NCBI GenBank assembly: GCA_002270565.1
Contig: NQMI01000038.1
Location: forward strand, 227,332-291,331
From: Stenocarpella maydis
Taxonomy: Eukaryota > Ascomycota > Sordariomycetes > Diaporthales > Diaporthaceae
DNA: 64,000 bases
Reading direction: 5' to 3'
Part shown: positions 23,094-32,152 of the stretch, one piece after another
How the letters are laid out: each line of letters starts with the position of its first letter
How positions within the stretch are numbered: the stretch's first letter is position 1
Translations under genes and position numbers: made by a program
The notes under the pieces: generated by a model
Seen by the model: only the letters and a program-made list of their open reading frames with translations
Told to the model about the DNA's origin: nothing
The model's database searches: none

Positions 23094-23111
23094 GGTTATG
23101 AGCCCGGCTCT
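23094..23111 (+). promoter_or_regulatory. Primer binding site, half-tRNA-Met type
   Basis: GGTTATGAGCCC begins two bases after the LTR end. It is complementary to the CTCATAA anticodon-loop region of tRNA-Met, not to a tRNA 3' end. This is the arrangement of copia and Ty5, which prime with a cleaved initiator tRNA-Met. Confidence 0.7.
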
Positions 23112-23391
23112 AGCAGTCAGCGCCCTGAAACAACATTGAATTTAGGCCTTAAACAAGCCTACCTATCTGTACGCTACAGCGCTATTTGCACTGATTAGCG
23201 GACCAGCCAAAAACATCGCTGGTTTGGGCCTGCAACGCCCAGAAACAACTGCAAAAAGAGCAAAAATTGCTCGCTGGGTAATTCGAACCCACGGCCCTCA
23301 GCGCACATTGTGCCGCGGACACCATTTCTCACAATTGCAACTCAAACGCTAGCAATTTTGTACGAGGGAAAGTTTCACTTCAGAGACTACA

Positions 23392-23392
23392 N
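23392..23392. other. Single N replacing the element interior
   Basis: To the left is the primer binding site plus leader, and to the right an LTR begins within four bases. The gag-pol body expected between them (about 4-5 kb in this family) is absent, so this N probably stands for a collapsed gap. Confidence 0.75.
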
Positions 23393-23395
23393 TAT

Positions 23396-23987
23396 TGTTA
23401 AACGGAACCGCTCAGCAGGGCGTTGGTACTCCGTGCAAGGAGTTACCCTAGACTTCGTTGTAAGGAGTTACCCTAGACTTCCTAGCAAGGAGTTACCCTA
23501 GACTTGCGAGTCAGGCGATTTTCGCTAAGTACGCCCAGTGCGTGCGTGACGCAAGATGAGTTTGGTGGCCGTGAGTCGATTATTTTGGCCTGCATTTGCA
23601 CCTTAATTCAGACCTCTGCATTACCCTTATTTCTTACCCAAAAAGTATATGACTTAGTGCATTGGATAGCCTGATTTCTGAAGTTTGTATGTACTTAATT
23701 TGGGCATTGCTAGGGCTATGGTTGGCTAGTTGCTTGGAACCAAAGATGGTGTGTTGGAAGGGCGAATTTTCCGGCATTTGCAAATTTGCACCAGAGCCGA
23801 CCGCAGCGTGCCCAGGGGTGAGACGACGTCGGAGGGTATATAAGGAGGGCTTACAGAAGCCCAACTTAATTCAATACAAAGTTGTCCAGACCATTGTCAA
23901 TCGTCCGAATTCGCCTCAGAGCACCACACTGCGACCCTGCCGAAACACACGCTGAACTGAATGCTATTCTATAGCACAAATTCATCA
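23396..23987 (+). repeat. LTR copy C (complete, probable 3' LTR)
   Basis: This is 592 bp, TG...CA, followed by host-like GAATTACAATTAG rather than by a primer binding site, so it fits a 3' LTR. It differs from copy B at scattered sites and lacks one CA dinucleotide pair near its end. Confidence 0.85.
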
Positions 23988-24058
23988 GAATTACAATTAG
24001 ATAAGTTAAGGCGGATACAAGTCCAGTAGTAGGTGGACTTTAAATCCGCAACTTTATA

Positions 24059-24059
24059 N
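24059..24059. other. Single N joining duplicated sequence
   Basis: The roughly 595 bases before this N (LTR part plus 3' flank ending AACTTTATA) are repeated after it, ending at about 24658, with a few substitutions. Confidence 0.9.
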
Positions 24060-24588
24060 AGGAGTTACCCTAGACTTTCTAGCAAGGAGTTACCCTAGAC
24101 TTGCGAGTCAGGCGATTTTCGCTAAGTACGCCCAGTGCGTGCGTGACGCAAGATGAGTTTGGTGGCCGTGAGTCGATTATTTTGGCCTGCATTTGCACCT
24201 TAATTCAGACCTCTGCATTACCCTTATTTCTTACCCAAAAGGTATATAACTTAGTGCATTAGATAGCCTGATTTCTGAAGTTTGTATGTACTTAATTTGG
24301 GCATTGCTAGGGCTATGGTTGGCTAGTTGCTTGGAACCAAAGATGGTGTGTTGGAAGGGCGAATTTTCCGGCATTTGCAAATTTGCACCAGAGCCTACCG
24401 CAGCGTGCCCGCGGGTGAGACAACGTCGGAGGGTATATAAGGAGGGCTTACAGAAGCCCAACTTAATTCAATACAAAGTTGTCCAGACCATTGTCAATCG
24501 TCCCAATTCGCCTCAGAGCACCATACTGCGACCCTGCCGAAACACACACACGCTGAACTGAATGCTATTCTATAGCACAAATTCATCA
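24060..24588 (+). repeat. LTR copy D (5' truncated at N)
   Basis: It starts inside the triple-repeat array and ends TTCATCA, followed by the same GAATTACAATTAG flank as copy C. The flank contains an imperfect hairpin (GCGGAT..ATCCGC with inner AAGTCCA..TGGACTT). Confidence 0.85.
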
Positions 24589-24659
24589 GAATTACAATTA
24601 GATAAGTTAAGGCGGATACAAGTCCAGTAGTAGGTGGACTTTAAATCCGCAACTTTATA

Positions 24660-26051
24660 GTCCTTAGCCAAGTTATATTCTTTACAGTAGGAATAAGGCA
24701 TAGGGATAATGCTGCCTTTTAAGGCAATAGAAAAAGACTTTACGGGATAAAACTTAGTAACCCTACCTAATATAATGAATTAGAAAAGCATAAATGAGAA
24801 TATGGATAAACCTAGAATTACTTATAAGAATACTTTTAAGGATAAAAGAAGTAAGAAGGAAGATAATATTATGAACCACCTGGTATTAGCGGCTGACTAC
24901 TATAAAAAGCACCCCTGACCTTGGCGGGGTAATCCCTAAGCCAGCCAAACACCTGATCCAATCAGTAACGCTACCTTTATAGGGTTAGGGTCAGGGTCAG
25001 GCGTCCACCACAATCAATAAAATCAATATTAATTCTATCAAGCAAATACTTAATTAATAGAATTACCATTAATACTATTAATAATAAATAAAGAGTCAGA
25101 ATATATAAGAATATAGTTACTACTACAGTAGATAGCTTTCATAGAATAGACTCTTTAGTCATCAATCTAAGTATTCAATCCCAGCATTAGATAGCCTTAT
25201 AGCTAGTAATCATTATTAGTTAACAATATTGCTTAACAACCGCTTAACAATGTATTCCGAACATAAACCCTTGATCTTTCAGGTTTAACGAACTTGGAAA
25301 CCCTCTGATCATTACAGTATATTATAATAGTAAGCAAGCTATTATCTATAATTGCTAGAAGAATATAGTAGCAAGCACCTCACTTTAGCAGACTGTTAAC
25401 CCGTAGAATATACCTAATAGGTGCCTAGCCGGTCCTCCTTATACTATCCTGCTTATTAAGACTTAATTCATTATAAAAGATAAATATATTAATAATATAA
25501 CTCAGCTAGTTAACCTACTAGAAGTACTACATATAAAGGTCCTCATTCTACTAGCGGGCTAGTATATATACTCATTTATTGCTTTATTTATATGCCCTAA
25601 GAGTGTTATCTATTATCTTTATGGTAATATTAATTTGGAACTACTTGGTGAGGAAATACTGCATTTTATTAAAGTATAAGTCTAGCTTATTAAGTAAAAG
25701 ATCTATAAGCTTTTGCCCTATATAATTTATATGTTAGTTAAGCTTTATAGCTTTATTCTGAGTAAATAGGCTAACAAACCTCTATAGCCTATTGCTCTAG
25801 CTTGACTATATTTGATGGCAATAGTGATGGTATGCTTAGTGTGACTATTCTGGTGGTAGTAACCCTCTTTTAGTACTGCTGAATAGTGGCCCTATTGCAC
25901 CAGAATTTAGTCTATAGCCATTTGTTTGGTGGTAATGAGTTAGAGTATAGATAGAACTCTAATCGCTATAATTTTGAGCTTGATAGGCGGTGGCTAGCTA
26001 TTGTGATAACATTAATTAAGTGCGTTAGTAATGTTATTAATGTTAATGTTA
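24660..26051. repeat. AT-rich, RIP-like block 3
   Basis: This is a TpA-rich region with a few less mutated islands (for example around 24880-25010 and 25800-25900). No reading frame of a recognisable element survives. It ends at the dispersed repeat at 26052. Confidence 0.65.
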
Positions 26052-26165
26052 TTGATCAAGCGAGAATTGTGAGTTTCCTAACTGCCCAGCGAAATTTTGG
26101 TGGCACGTGCGGCAATTGCTAATTTAGCCGGGGGGGGCATCACTTCGTTTTTCCCAGACAGTGGC
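26052..26165 (+). repeat. Dispersed repeat of about 130 bp, copy 2
   Basis: This matches 13862-13996 in the opposite orientation (see that entry). It marks the border between AT-rich block 3 and the balanced DNA leading to the MFS transporter. Confidence 0.7.
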
Positions 26166-26329
26166 TGCGGGGCCAGGAACGCGGTGTCGTACGGCTGTTA
26201 TATCTTCTAATCTTCTGCCAATTGCAGGGCCTGCCATGGACGTTGGCGCTAGCAACGGACTGGTGGAGATATCGATACTTAGTAGAGAGCTTTTGGCACA
26301 CCCAGTGGGCTTTCGGCTTACCCAAAAAA

Positions 26330-26540
26330 AAGGGCCCTCCACACGCCCAGAGGAAGGGCCATCCATACGCCCAGAGGAAGGGCCCTCCATACGCTTAGAG
26401 GAAGGGCCCTTCCTCTAAGTATATAGAGGGCTTTATAAAGGGGCTTTATCTAGGCATATAAAGGGCTTTTTTTAAGCATATAGAGGGCCCTTCCTCTAGG
26501 TATATTAAGGTCCCTTCCTCTGGGCGTATTAAGGGGCTCT
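26330..26540. repeat. Degenerate GAGGAAGGGCC array with central palindrome
   Basis: The word CAGAGGAAGGGCC or its reverse complement occurs about six times. The left half reads in one direction and the right half in the other, and they meet in a perfect 24-bp palindrome at 26395-26418 (TTAGAGGAAGGG and its complement). Spacers contain TATA-rich AGTATATAGAGGGC units. Confidence 0.8.
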
Positions 26541-27089
26541 GAGAGCTTTAAGGGCGGGATATTTAAGAGAGGAGGCACAAGAAATTCTAGTAGGCTGCAC
26601 GCTAAATTTCTTGTACCGGGTGCACATGTGGGCGAATAGGGTCGAGCTGGTTAATTAAGGTTAAGTTTGGAGGGGTTCGAGGAAGAAGGTCCTAGAGGGT
26701 GTGGGCGAGTGGGCCTTGATTGATGACTAAGCAGCCAGTGGTGCCCCAATCACCCACGCAGACACACTTACAGGAGGGGGGGGGTGGCAGAATCGGGGGG
26801 GTGGTGGAATCCGGAGCGACGACGTTAGTCAGGCAGATCCGGTGCCATGATTTTGGCCTTCGCTCCCGCTTCTGGTCTGATCACAAATCAAAATAACTAG
26901 GCGTCTGATCACAAAATCAAAATAGACGCCTGATCACAAAATCGAAATGGGCGGTCTCGCAGACATATACTAGACATCTGGCTCCCAGTGTGGCTACAGA
27001 CTTTGTATATCTACAGATCTGTTCCATTTGGGAAAGCCACCCTTGCCCCTATACCACTTGCCCACACTGTATGCTCTCTGGGCCCAGGA
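26541..27089. other. Upstream region of the MFS gene
   Basis: There is no gene. The region holds G-runs near 26775-26800, the TGATCA array listed next, and a TATA-poor leader. The start codon at 27090 is followed by a good frame. An in-frame ATG at 26988 would add 34 residues and cannot be excluded. Confidence 0.4.
26876..26948. promoter_or_regulatory. Three CTGATCACAAAATC repeats upstream of MFS gene
   Basis: Units start at 26876, 26904 and 26929 (spacing 28 and 25 bases). Each contains the palindrome TGATCA followed by CAAAATCAAAATA-like sequence. They lie about 140-215 bases before the MFS start codon, in a typical place for regulator binding sites. Function is inferred from position only. 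Confidence 0.5.
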
Positions 27090-28822
27090 ATGGAGAATAC
27101 TACCATGGAGGTCAAGCCAGAAAAGGTCCATAGTGGTACCTTGGGAGGCTCAGTCTTGCCAGATGATAACGATACGGCTTTTGACTCTGCTACGGACAAT
27201 GATGCCGCCGTAGAAAGAATGGAAATTGGGGGCGTAACACCAAAAGAGACGACGCTCGCGTCCGACTCGGACCGCTCAGATTGGGACCGGGACCCTGAGA
27301 ACCCGTACAACTGGCCAACGGCCAAGAAGTGGCATCAAGTTGCCATGTGTGCTTCTTTTGGTTTCTTAGGGTAAGTGCAACAATACCAAGCACGGAACAA
27401 AAGAAGGGGGGAACGCACAAGATATCCGGGATCAGAGCTCCACACATGCACGCGCTTCCTGACACATCCCGCCATACCAGGTCAATCGGCACCTCGATCA
27501 TGGCACCCGCGACGACTCAGCTCCAGGAAGAGTTTGGCGTCGGCATCACGCAGTCCCTCGTGCCGCTGTCGCTGTACGTCTTCGCACTCGCCCTCGGCCC
27601 CGTGCTCGGCGGACCCTTGTCTGAGACGGTCGGCCGTCACTCGACCTACACGGTCCTAGGCACGCTCGGCGCCCTCTTCACGCTGGGGTGCGGTCTCGTC
27701 CGAGACTACGCCGGGCTGTGCGTGCTGCGCTTCCTCGCTGGGTTCTGCTTTGCGCCGTCACTAGCCGTGTCGGCTGGTGTGCTCAATGATGTGTTCAAAC
27801 CCAAGGAGAGGGGGCTGCCGTCGGCCTTGTTCATATTGACGCCTTTTCTTGGCCCTGGTGTCGCGTAAGTGTCCCGTTTTCTAAGTCGTATAAAGAGCGC
27901 CTTGGTTTTACTGACTTGCAAACCTAGCCCCTTGATCGGTGCATTCGTGGTGAACAGGAAAGGGTGGAGGTGGACCCAATGGACTATGCTGTTCTTCTAT
28001 ATAGAGGCCATGGCAGTAAGCGTCATCTGGGGCCGTGAGACCTACGCGCCTGTCCTCCGGCGGAGAAAGGCAAAGAAGCTCAAAACCCCTGTCCCTCCGC
28101 CCCCGTCCGTCTGGGCCCAGGTCAAACTCTTCGTCACCGTGGCCCTGATCCGACCAATCCACATGCTCTTCACGGAGCCCATCGTTGCCTTCATCTGCCT
28201 CTACGTCGCCTGCGAGTTCGCCACTCTCTTCTGCTTCTTCGCATCTGTACCTTTTGTCTTCGGGAGGGTATACCACTTCACGCCCGAGGACGTGGGGCTC
28301 GTCTACATTAGCATTATCGTTGGCTGCCTTATTGGCTTCTGTACCATCGTCATTTGCGACCTGTGCTTCTACAGGCCGCAGGTCGCCCGCCACCCGCCGC
28401 ACCAGGTCCCGCCCGAGTACCGCCTCTTCCCGGCCATGATTGGCAGCATACTTGTCCCTGTGGGGATATTCTGGTTCGGCTGGACTGCGAGACCTGGTGT
28501 GTCGTGGGCGAGCCCTGTCGTTGCGATGATGCATTTTTCCTGGGGGAATATATGCCTATTTGTATCGACAACACAGTACCTTGTGGATACTTTCCACGGC
28601 ACCACGGTGGCCAGCGCGATGAGTGCGAACAGTCTTGCGAGGTACGGGCTAGCCGGTGCATTTCCTCTTTTCACGATTCAGATGTACACCAACCTCGGGG
28701 TCGGATGGGCCACGAGTTTATTGGGGTTTGTTGCGGTGGCTCTGCTCCCCGTGCCCTGGTCACTATTTAAGTTTGGGAAGGCTATTAGAGCGAGGAGTCG
28801 ATATCAGACTGCTCTAAGTTGA
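27090..28822 (+). CDS. MFS transporter, DHA1 type, 519 aa
   Basis: Three exons, 27090-27370, 27481-27864 and 27928-28822, sum to exactly 520 codons. The introns begin GTAAGT and end CAG or TAG. The N-terminal cytoplasmic tail of about 75 residues is acidic and ends WDRDPENPYNWPTAKKW, the usual lead-in to TM1 in fungal DHA1 pumps. MFS signatures follow: GPVLGGPLSETVGRH (motif A region), RFLAGFCFAPSLAVSAGVLNDVFKPKERG, a central ETYAPVLRRRKAKK loop after TM6, and further helices to the C-terminus, for about 12 TMs. It is a plasma-membrane proton-coupled exporter of drugs, polyamines or metabolites by family. The actual substrate is unknown. No lesions were seen, unlike its neighbours. Exon 1 could start upstream at 26988. 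Confidence 0.85.
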
Positions 28823-29313
28823 AAATCTTGTTAGGAATTGTACGATTGTCCATGAGGAGAACCACTGAGTGCTTACTACCTAGGTATGGGACTCTACGAT
28901 CCGGGACAGCCAGTATCCCCACAAACCCCTTTATAAACACTAATAGTTCAACATTTTATTACACCATCAAGAGAATATGAAGATCAGAAGTTTGTTTTCT
29001 TTGTATTTGATAATCTTATAATGGATCAGCTACGGGATATTACCGTGGCTGGCCTGAACATTCTAAATAATTTTAACGGTTTGATTTCTTTATATGTAAT
29101 GAAGCAGCAAGTGAGCCGGTGTAGTTAAGAACTAATATCAAAGTTTGGCGAGCATGTACTGGATCAGGCTGAAAGATCAAAAAACATTGGAAACTCAGCC
29201 GTCTACATTAATCTTCTTCACGTGTATCTCTCTGAATTCGGCAACATGTGTGACAAGGGCTAGCTAGTATTACTATGGCCAACTTTTCGTATTCATTATT
29301 ACAGTTTAAGTAC
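28823..29313. other. Intergenic between MFS gene and DUF7580 relic
   Basis: Convergent 3' region without a gene. It contains two ACCTAGGT palindromes (near 28880 and 29311). Confidence 0.4.
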
Positions 29314-30835
29314 CTAGGTGCTCTCTTCTGACTGTTTGCTCTCGTAGCCTTCTTTCGATTCGATGCGAAGAACAGCCCAGAATTCGAGGGACTGATGCTC
29401 CAAATCCGTCTCAAGTCTGTCGATGACTTCTCCATGGAGTTCGCTAGAGAACTTCTCCTCTTCCAAGCCATCCACCTTCAAGAAACTTCCAAGGCACCAT
29501 TTTGTCGCGGCTGAATATCCCGGGCCACCATGTACCAACACCTGTGTGCCTTGGCTGAGCTCAACAGCCCTTTTCTGCTTATCCAACAAGCTATCAAGAT
29601 TCAGTTCGCTTGTGACCTCCAGCTCGTCAATATTGCCGCCTATGATGATCTGTATCAGAAGGAATCCCAGCGAAAGGAGCGTCCAATTGATTCGTCTGGT
29701 AGTCACAAAGTTTGGCTTCACAGCGGGCGATGATGTCACACTCGCCAGACGGATCGCTAATTTTTTTTTTCAACAGCGGCGTGTCCAGGTAGCCCGAAGA
29801 ACATCTGCCCTGTGTCGGCTCTTCACAAAAGAACAAGATGTCGCCTGCAGTCAAGATCTTTGCAAGTCACGGAGTGCCGTAATGATGAAACACGCTGTAC
29901 TTAAGTAAGCTACCTAGGTAGAGCCAAGGCAACCAACCTCTTTTAGCCATTTTAGGTAATCGAATCGCCGAGTGAGATGTTGGTGCTCTTCCAGAATCTT
30001 TCGAAATTGGATAACACTGGACGTCTCAGGATGACTGCGCCGGGCGTACAGGTTGAATTTTCTTGATGTGTCGGTGATGGACCCATACCATTCATAAGCC
30101 GTTCCCTTGCCCTTCTGAAGCGAACGACAGAGATTCTTGATTGGATTTTGCGGACTCGGTGGCTGTGCCGTGCTTGAAGCAGGAAGTTGAGGAGGCTCGT
30201 GGACATCACTGGGGACAACAACAGTGCTTCTGTATGATACATGAAGGGGGGAAATTCCGGCGAGTTTCACCCTTCGCGGCGACTTGGATGTGAGAGATGA
30301 GGAAGGCGTACTTGATGGTGAGGGTCCTGTGATTGGGCCAGCCGCAGGGGCAGTGTCCGCCAGATGAGCTTGGACTCTATCCCATCGTTTTGTTTGGGCC
30401 TTGTCATACATGTTAACCACAATATCAAAGTGAAGTGACGATGTCCGCAACTCCTTGGCCTTGATCCGGCGGCACTGTAGCTTTCCGGGGTGTGATTTCG
30501 AGTCCAAGTTCGTGAGGTTTGCAGTTACAGTCAAGAACTTTTCCAAAAGCCATGTATAAACCATAGGATAATTCGCGGATCAGTCGGGCTAGCTCGACTT
30601 GGGACCCTGCTCGTCTAGCCGGCTCCAGGTCTCTGTTTTGAATGACCAGATTTTGGAGATCTGAATTCCCATTCTTCAGTCTCTCGAGGATGCTCCCATA
30701 GTCTTTCTTTCTCAGCGTGAAAGACATTGCGAACCACTTCTCACGGGCGCTGCGTCTCAGGGCTTCAAGTCCTGAGTGGCGATCATTAAGCATCGTCTGC
30801 CGAATTGTGCTCAGGTTACCTAGTCCAAGTACCAG
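29314..30835 (-). pseudogene. DUF7580-type fungal protein, decayed and N-truncated
   Basis: Family landmarks in order on the minus strand are: LRKKDYGSILERLKNGN and QNRDLEPARR; LIRELSYGLYMAFGK with a CNCKPHELGLEITPRKA stretch; LHFDIVVNMYDK; a Ser/Pro-rich linker; GTAYEWYGSITDTSRKFNLY; GDILFFCEE; and INWTLLSLGFLLIQIIIG to the end at 29314. The frame changes near 30435, is stopped by TGA at 29877-29879 (where the family has Trp in GTPW), and changes again between about 29690 and 29770, near a T10 run. The usual 150-200 residue N-terminal part is absent because a stop lies just upstream of 30835. DUF7580 proteins are common, multicopy and rapidly evolving in filamentous ascomycetes. Their function is not established. 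Assignment is from recall of the family pattern. Confidence 0.65.
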
Positions 30836-31348
30836 TTAGCGTGGTTTTTTTTATATGTCGGCTCAGTAATGCTTGGTGTTGAATTCATTTACAGAGGCTT
30901 TTTGTATTGGCCATGCCGTAATCTCTTGCTATATATACTCCGTAGTGTACACATATAGAGGCAAGACCCTGCCTCGGTACGCGGCCCCACGCGTAGACCC
31001 TGGAATTCGCTCGGTGCTTGGCCTGGGGTGCACTGACCATCGACCGGCCCACCAGACATCGTGTCTCCCTCTACACAGTAGTCAATCCTGGCACCTCAGC
31101 GTGCTCAATTCTCAACTCACACCATTAACCCACCAGAATCTGCCCGTCAACCGCCCGCAGGACCCTTCCCAGGCAGCACTGACAGTCCAATGCGCCTGCC
31201 CCCCCCCACAGATGAAGCCTCGGCTCCCGCCCACTCGCTAGAGAGCCCCTCACACCGCCGTCCGCCCTCCACCAAAAGGCCAACGCCCTCCCTCGACCCA
31301 AGAGAAGCCCCGGCTTTTCTCTGCGTCCGCCCCCTCGCCTCCGATGAC
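30836..31348. other. Upstream region of the deacetylase
   Basis: This is divergent space between the DUF7580 relic and the deacetylase. An in-frame ATG at 31190 would extend the deacetylase by 53 residues of low-complexity Pro/Ser-rich sequence, which I treat as 5' leader. TATATATACTCC near 30930 is a possible core promoter. Confidence 0.4.
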
Positions 31349-32152
31349 ATGATCCGGCTCTCTGCGCTCTTCCGCCTCCCGTCCAAGGTGAAGCGCCGCG
31401 CCCGGCGCAACAGGATGGCGACGCTGCTCTACCTCGTCCTGCTGTGCGCCCTGCTGCTCGCGCCCTTCTACGCAATCTACCGCCCGCCGCGCCTCCTGAT
31501 CCGCTACTTCCAGCGCCGGTGGCCCGATGTCCTGTGGGAGGTGGCCGTGCCCGCCTCGGCCGGCAGGGTCATCGCCCTGACCATCGACGACGCGCCCTCG
31601 GAGCACACGCGCGAGATCGTCCGGCTGCTCGGGGACAACGGCGCGCGCGCGACCATGTTCATTATCGGCGGGCAGGTCGAGGGCCGCGAGGAGGTCCTGC
31701 GCGAGGTCGTCGCCGCCGGCAACGAGCTGGGCAACCACGCCATGCACGACGAGGCCGCCCGCGCCCTCGACCTCGCCACCCTCGAGGACCAGATCGGCCG
31801 CGTCCAGGGCCTCATCCGCCAGGCCTACGCCGACGCGGGCGCCGGCCCCGGCCCCCAGCACCAGTACTTCCGCCCCGGGAGCGGCCTCTTCAGCACCGAC
31901 ATGCGCGCCATGGTCTCGCGCCTGGGCTACCGCCTCGTCCTGGGGAGCATATACCCGCACGACCCGCAGATCCCGCACTGGCGCCTCAACGCGTGGCACA
32001 TACTGAGCATGGCGCGCAGCGGGGGCATCATTGTCTGCCACGACCGGAGGAGCTGGACGATACCCATGCTGAGGGAGGTGCTGCCCGAGCTGAGGCGCCG
32101 GGGCTACAGGGTTGTCACCGTCTCGGAGCTGCTCGAGGCGGCGAGTACATGA
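31349..32152 (+). CDS. CE4 polysaccharide deacetylase, membrane-anchored, 267 aa
   Basis: This is a single exon. From the ATG at 31349 there is a basic segment (KVKRRARRNR), then one hydrophobic helix (LLYLVLLCALLLAPFYAIY), so a type II signal anchor is likely with the catalytic part in the secretory lumen or outside. NodB-fold motifs are present: VIALTIDDAPS (motif 1, catalytic and metal Asp), GNHAMHDE (motif 2 His pair), YFRPGSGLF (motif 3), LNAWHIL, and GGIIVCHD (motif 5 His). Members remove acetyl groups from chitin or related N-acetylated polymers. Here chitin is likely but not shown. The gene is very GC-rich at third positions compared with its neighbours. The upstream ATG at 31190 remains an alternative start (320 aa). 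Confidence 0.85.
   Translation: MIRLSALFRLPSKVKRRARRNRMATLLYLVLLCALLLAPFYAIYRPPRLLIRYFQRRWPDVLWEVAVPASAGRVIALTIDDAPSEHTREIVRLLGDNGARATMFIIGGQVEGREEVLREVVAAGNELGNHAMHDEAARALDLATLEDQIGRVQGLIRQAYADAGAGPGPQHQYFRPGSGLFSTDMRAMVSRLGYRLVLGSIYPHDPQIPHWRLNAWHILSMARSGGIIVCHDRRSWTIPMLREVLPELRRRGYRVVTVSELLEAAST

Larger units (their letters stand above)
21799..24588 (+). mobile_element. Ty1/copia-type LTR retrotransposon, fragmentary
   Basis: There are four LTR copies or parts in the same orientation (21799-22322, 22496-23091, 23396-23987, 24060-24588). The complete ones are about 592-596 bp, begin TGTTAAACGG and end TTCATCA (TG...CA). The copy ending at 23091 is followed two bases later by GGTTATGAGCCC, a primer binding site complementary to the tRNA-Met anticodon region. 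Only about 300 bp of internal sequence is present before the N at 23392, then an LTR starts again. No gag or pol survives in the window. Ns at 22323 and 24059 separate repeated flank-plus-LTR sequence. The simplest reading is one element whose interior is missing and whose two boundaries were each assembled twice. Confidence 0.8.

Noticed and set aside
23094..23124. Possible antisense tRNA-Met gene next to the LTR
   Set aside because: Only the anticodon-loop region fits. The position directly after the LTR end is better explained as a primer binding site.
23266..23325. tRNA-like or SINE-like sequence with GGGTTCGAATTACCC (minus strand)
   Set aside because: The T-arm-like part resembles a pol III B box, but no matching D-arm, anticodon arm or acceptor stem could be folded from the neighbouring bases. 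It lies in the retrotransposon leader. A tRNA-scanning run would decide.
22065..24561. Repeated frame of 76-100 codons within the LTR copies
   Set aside because: It recurs only because the LTR is repeated. It crosses the LTR TATA box and probable transcription start, so it is not a gene.
31250..32041. 263-codon minus-strand frame opposite the deacetylase
   Set aside because: It is the antisense shadow of a GC-rich deacetylase gene whose motifs are all on the plus strand.
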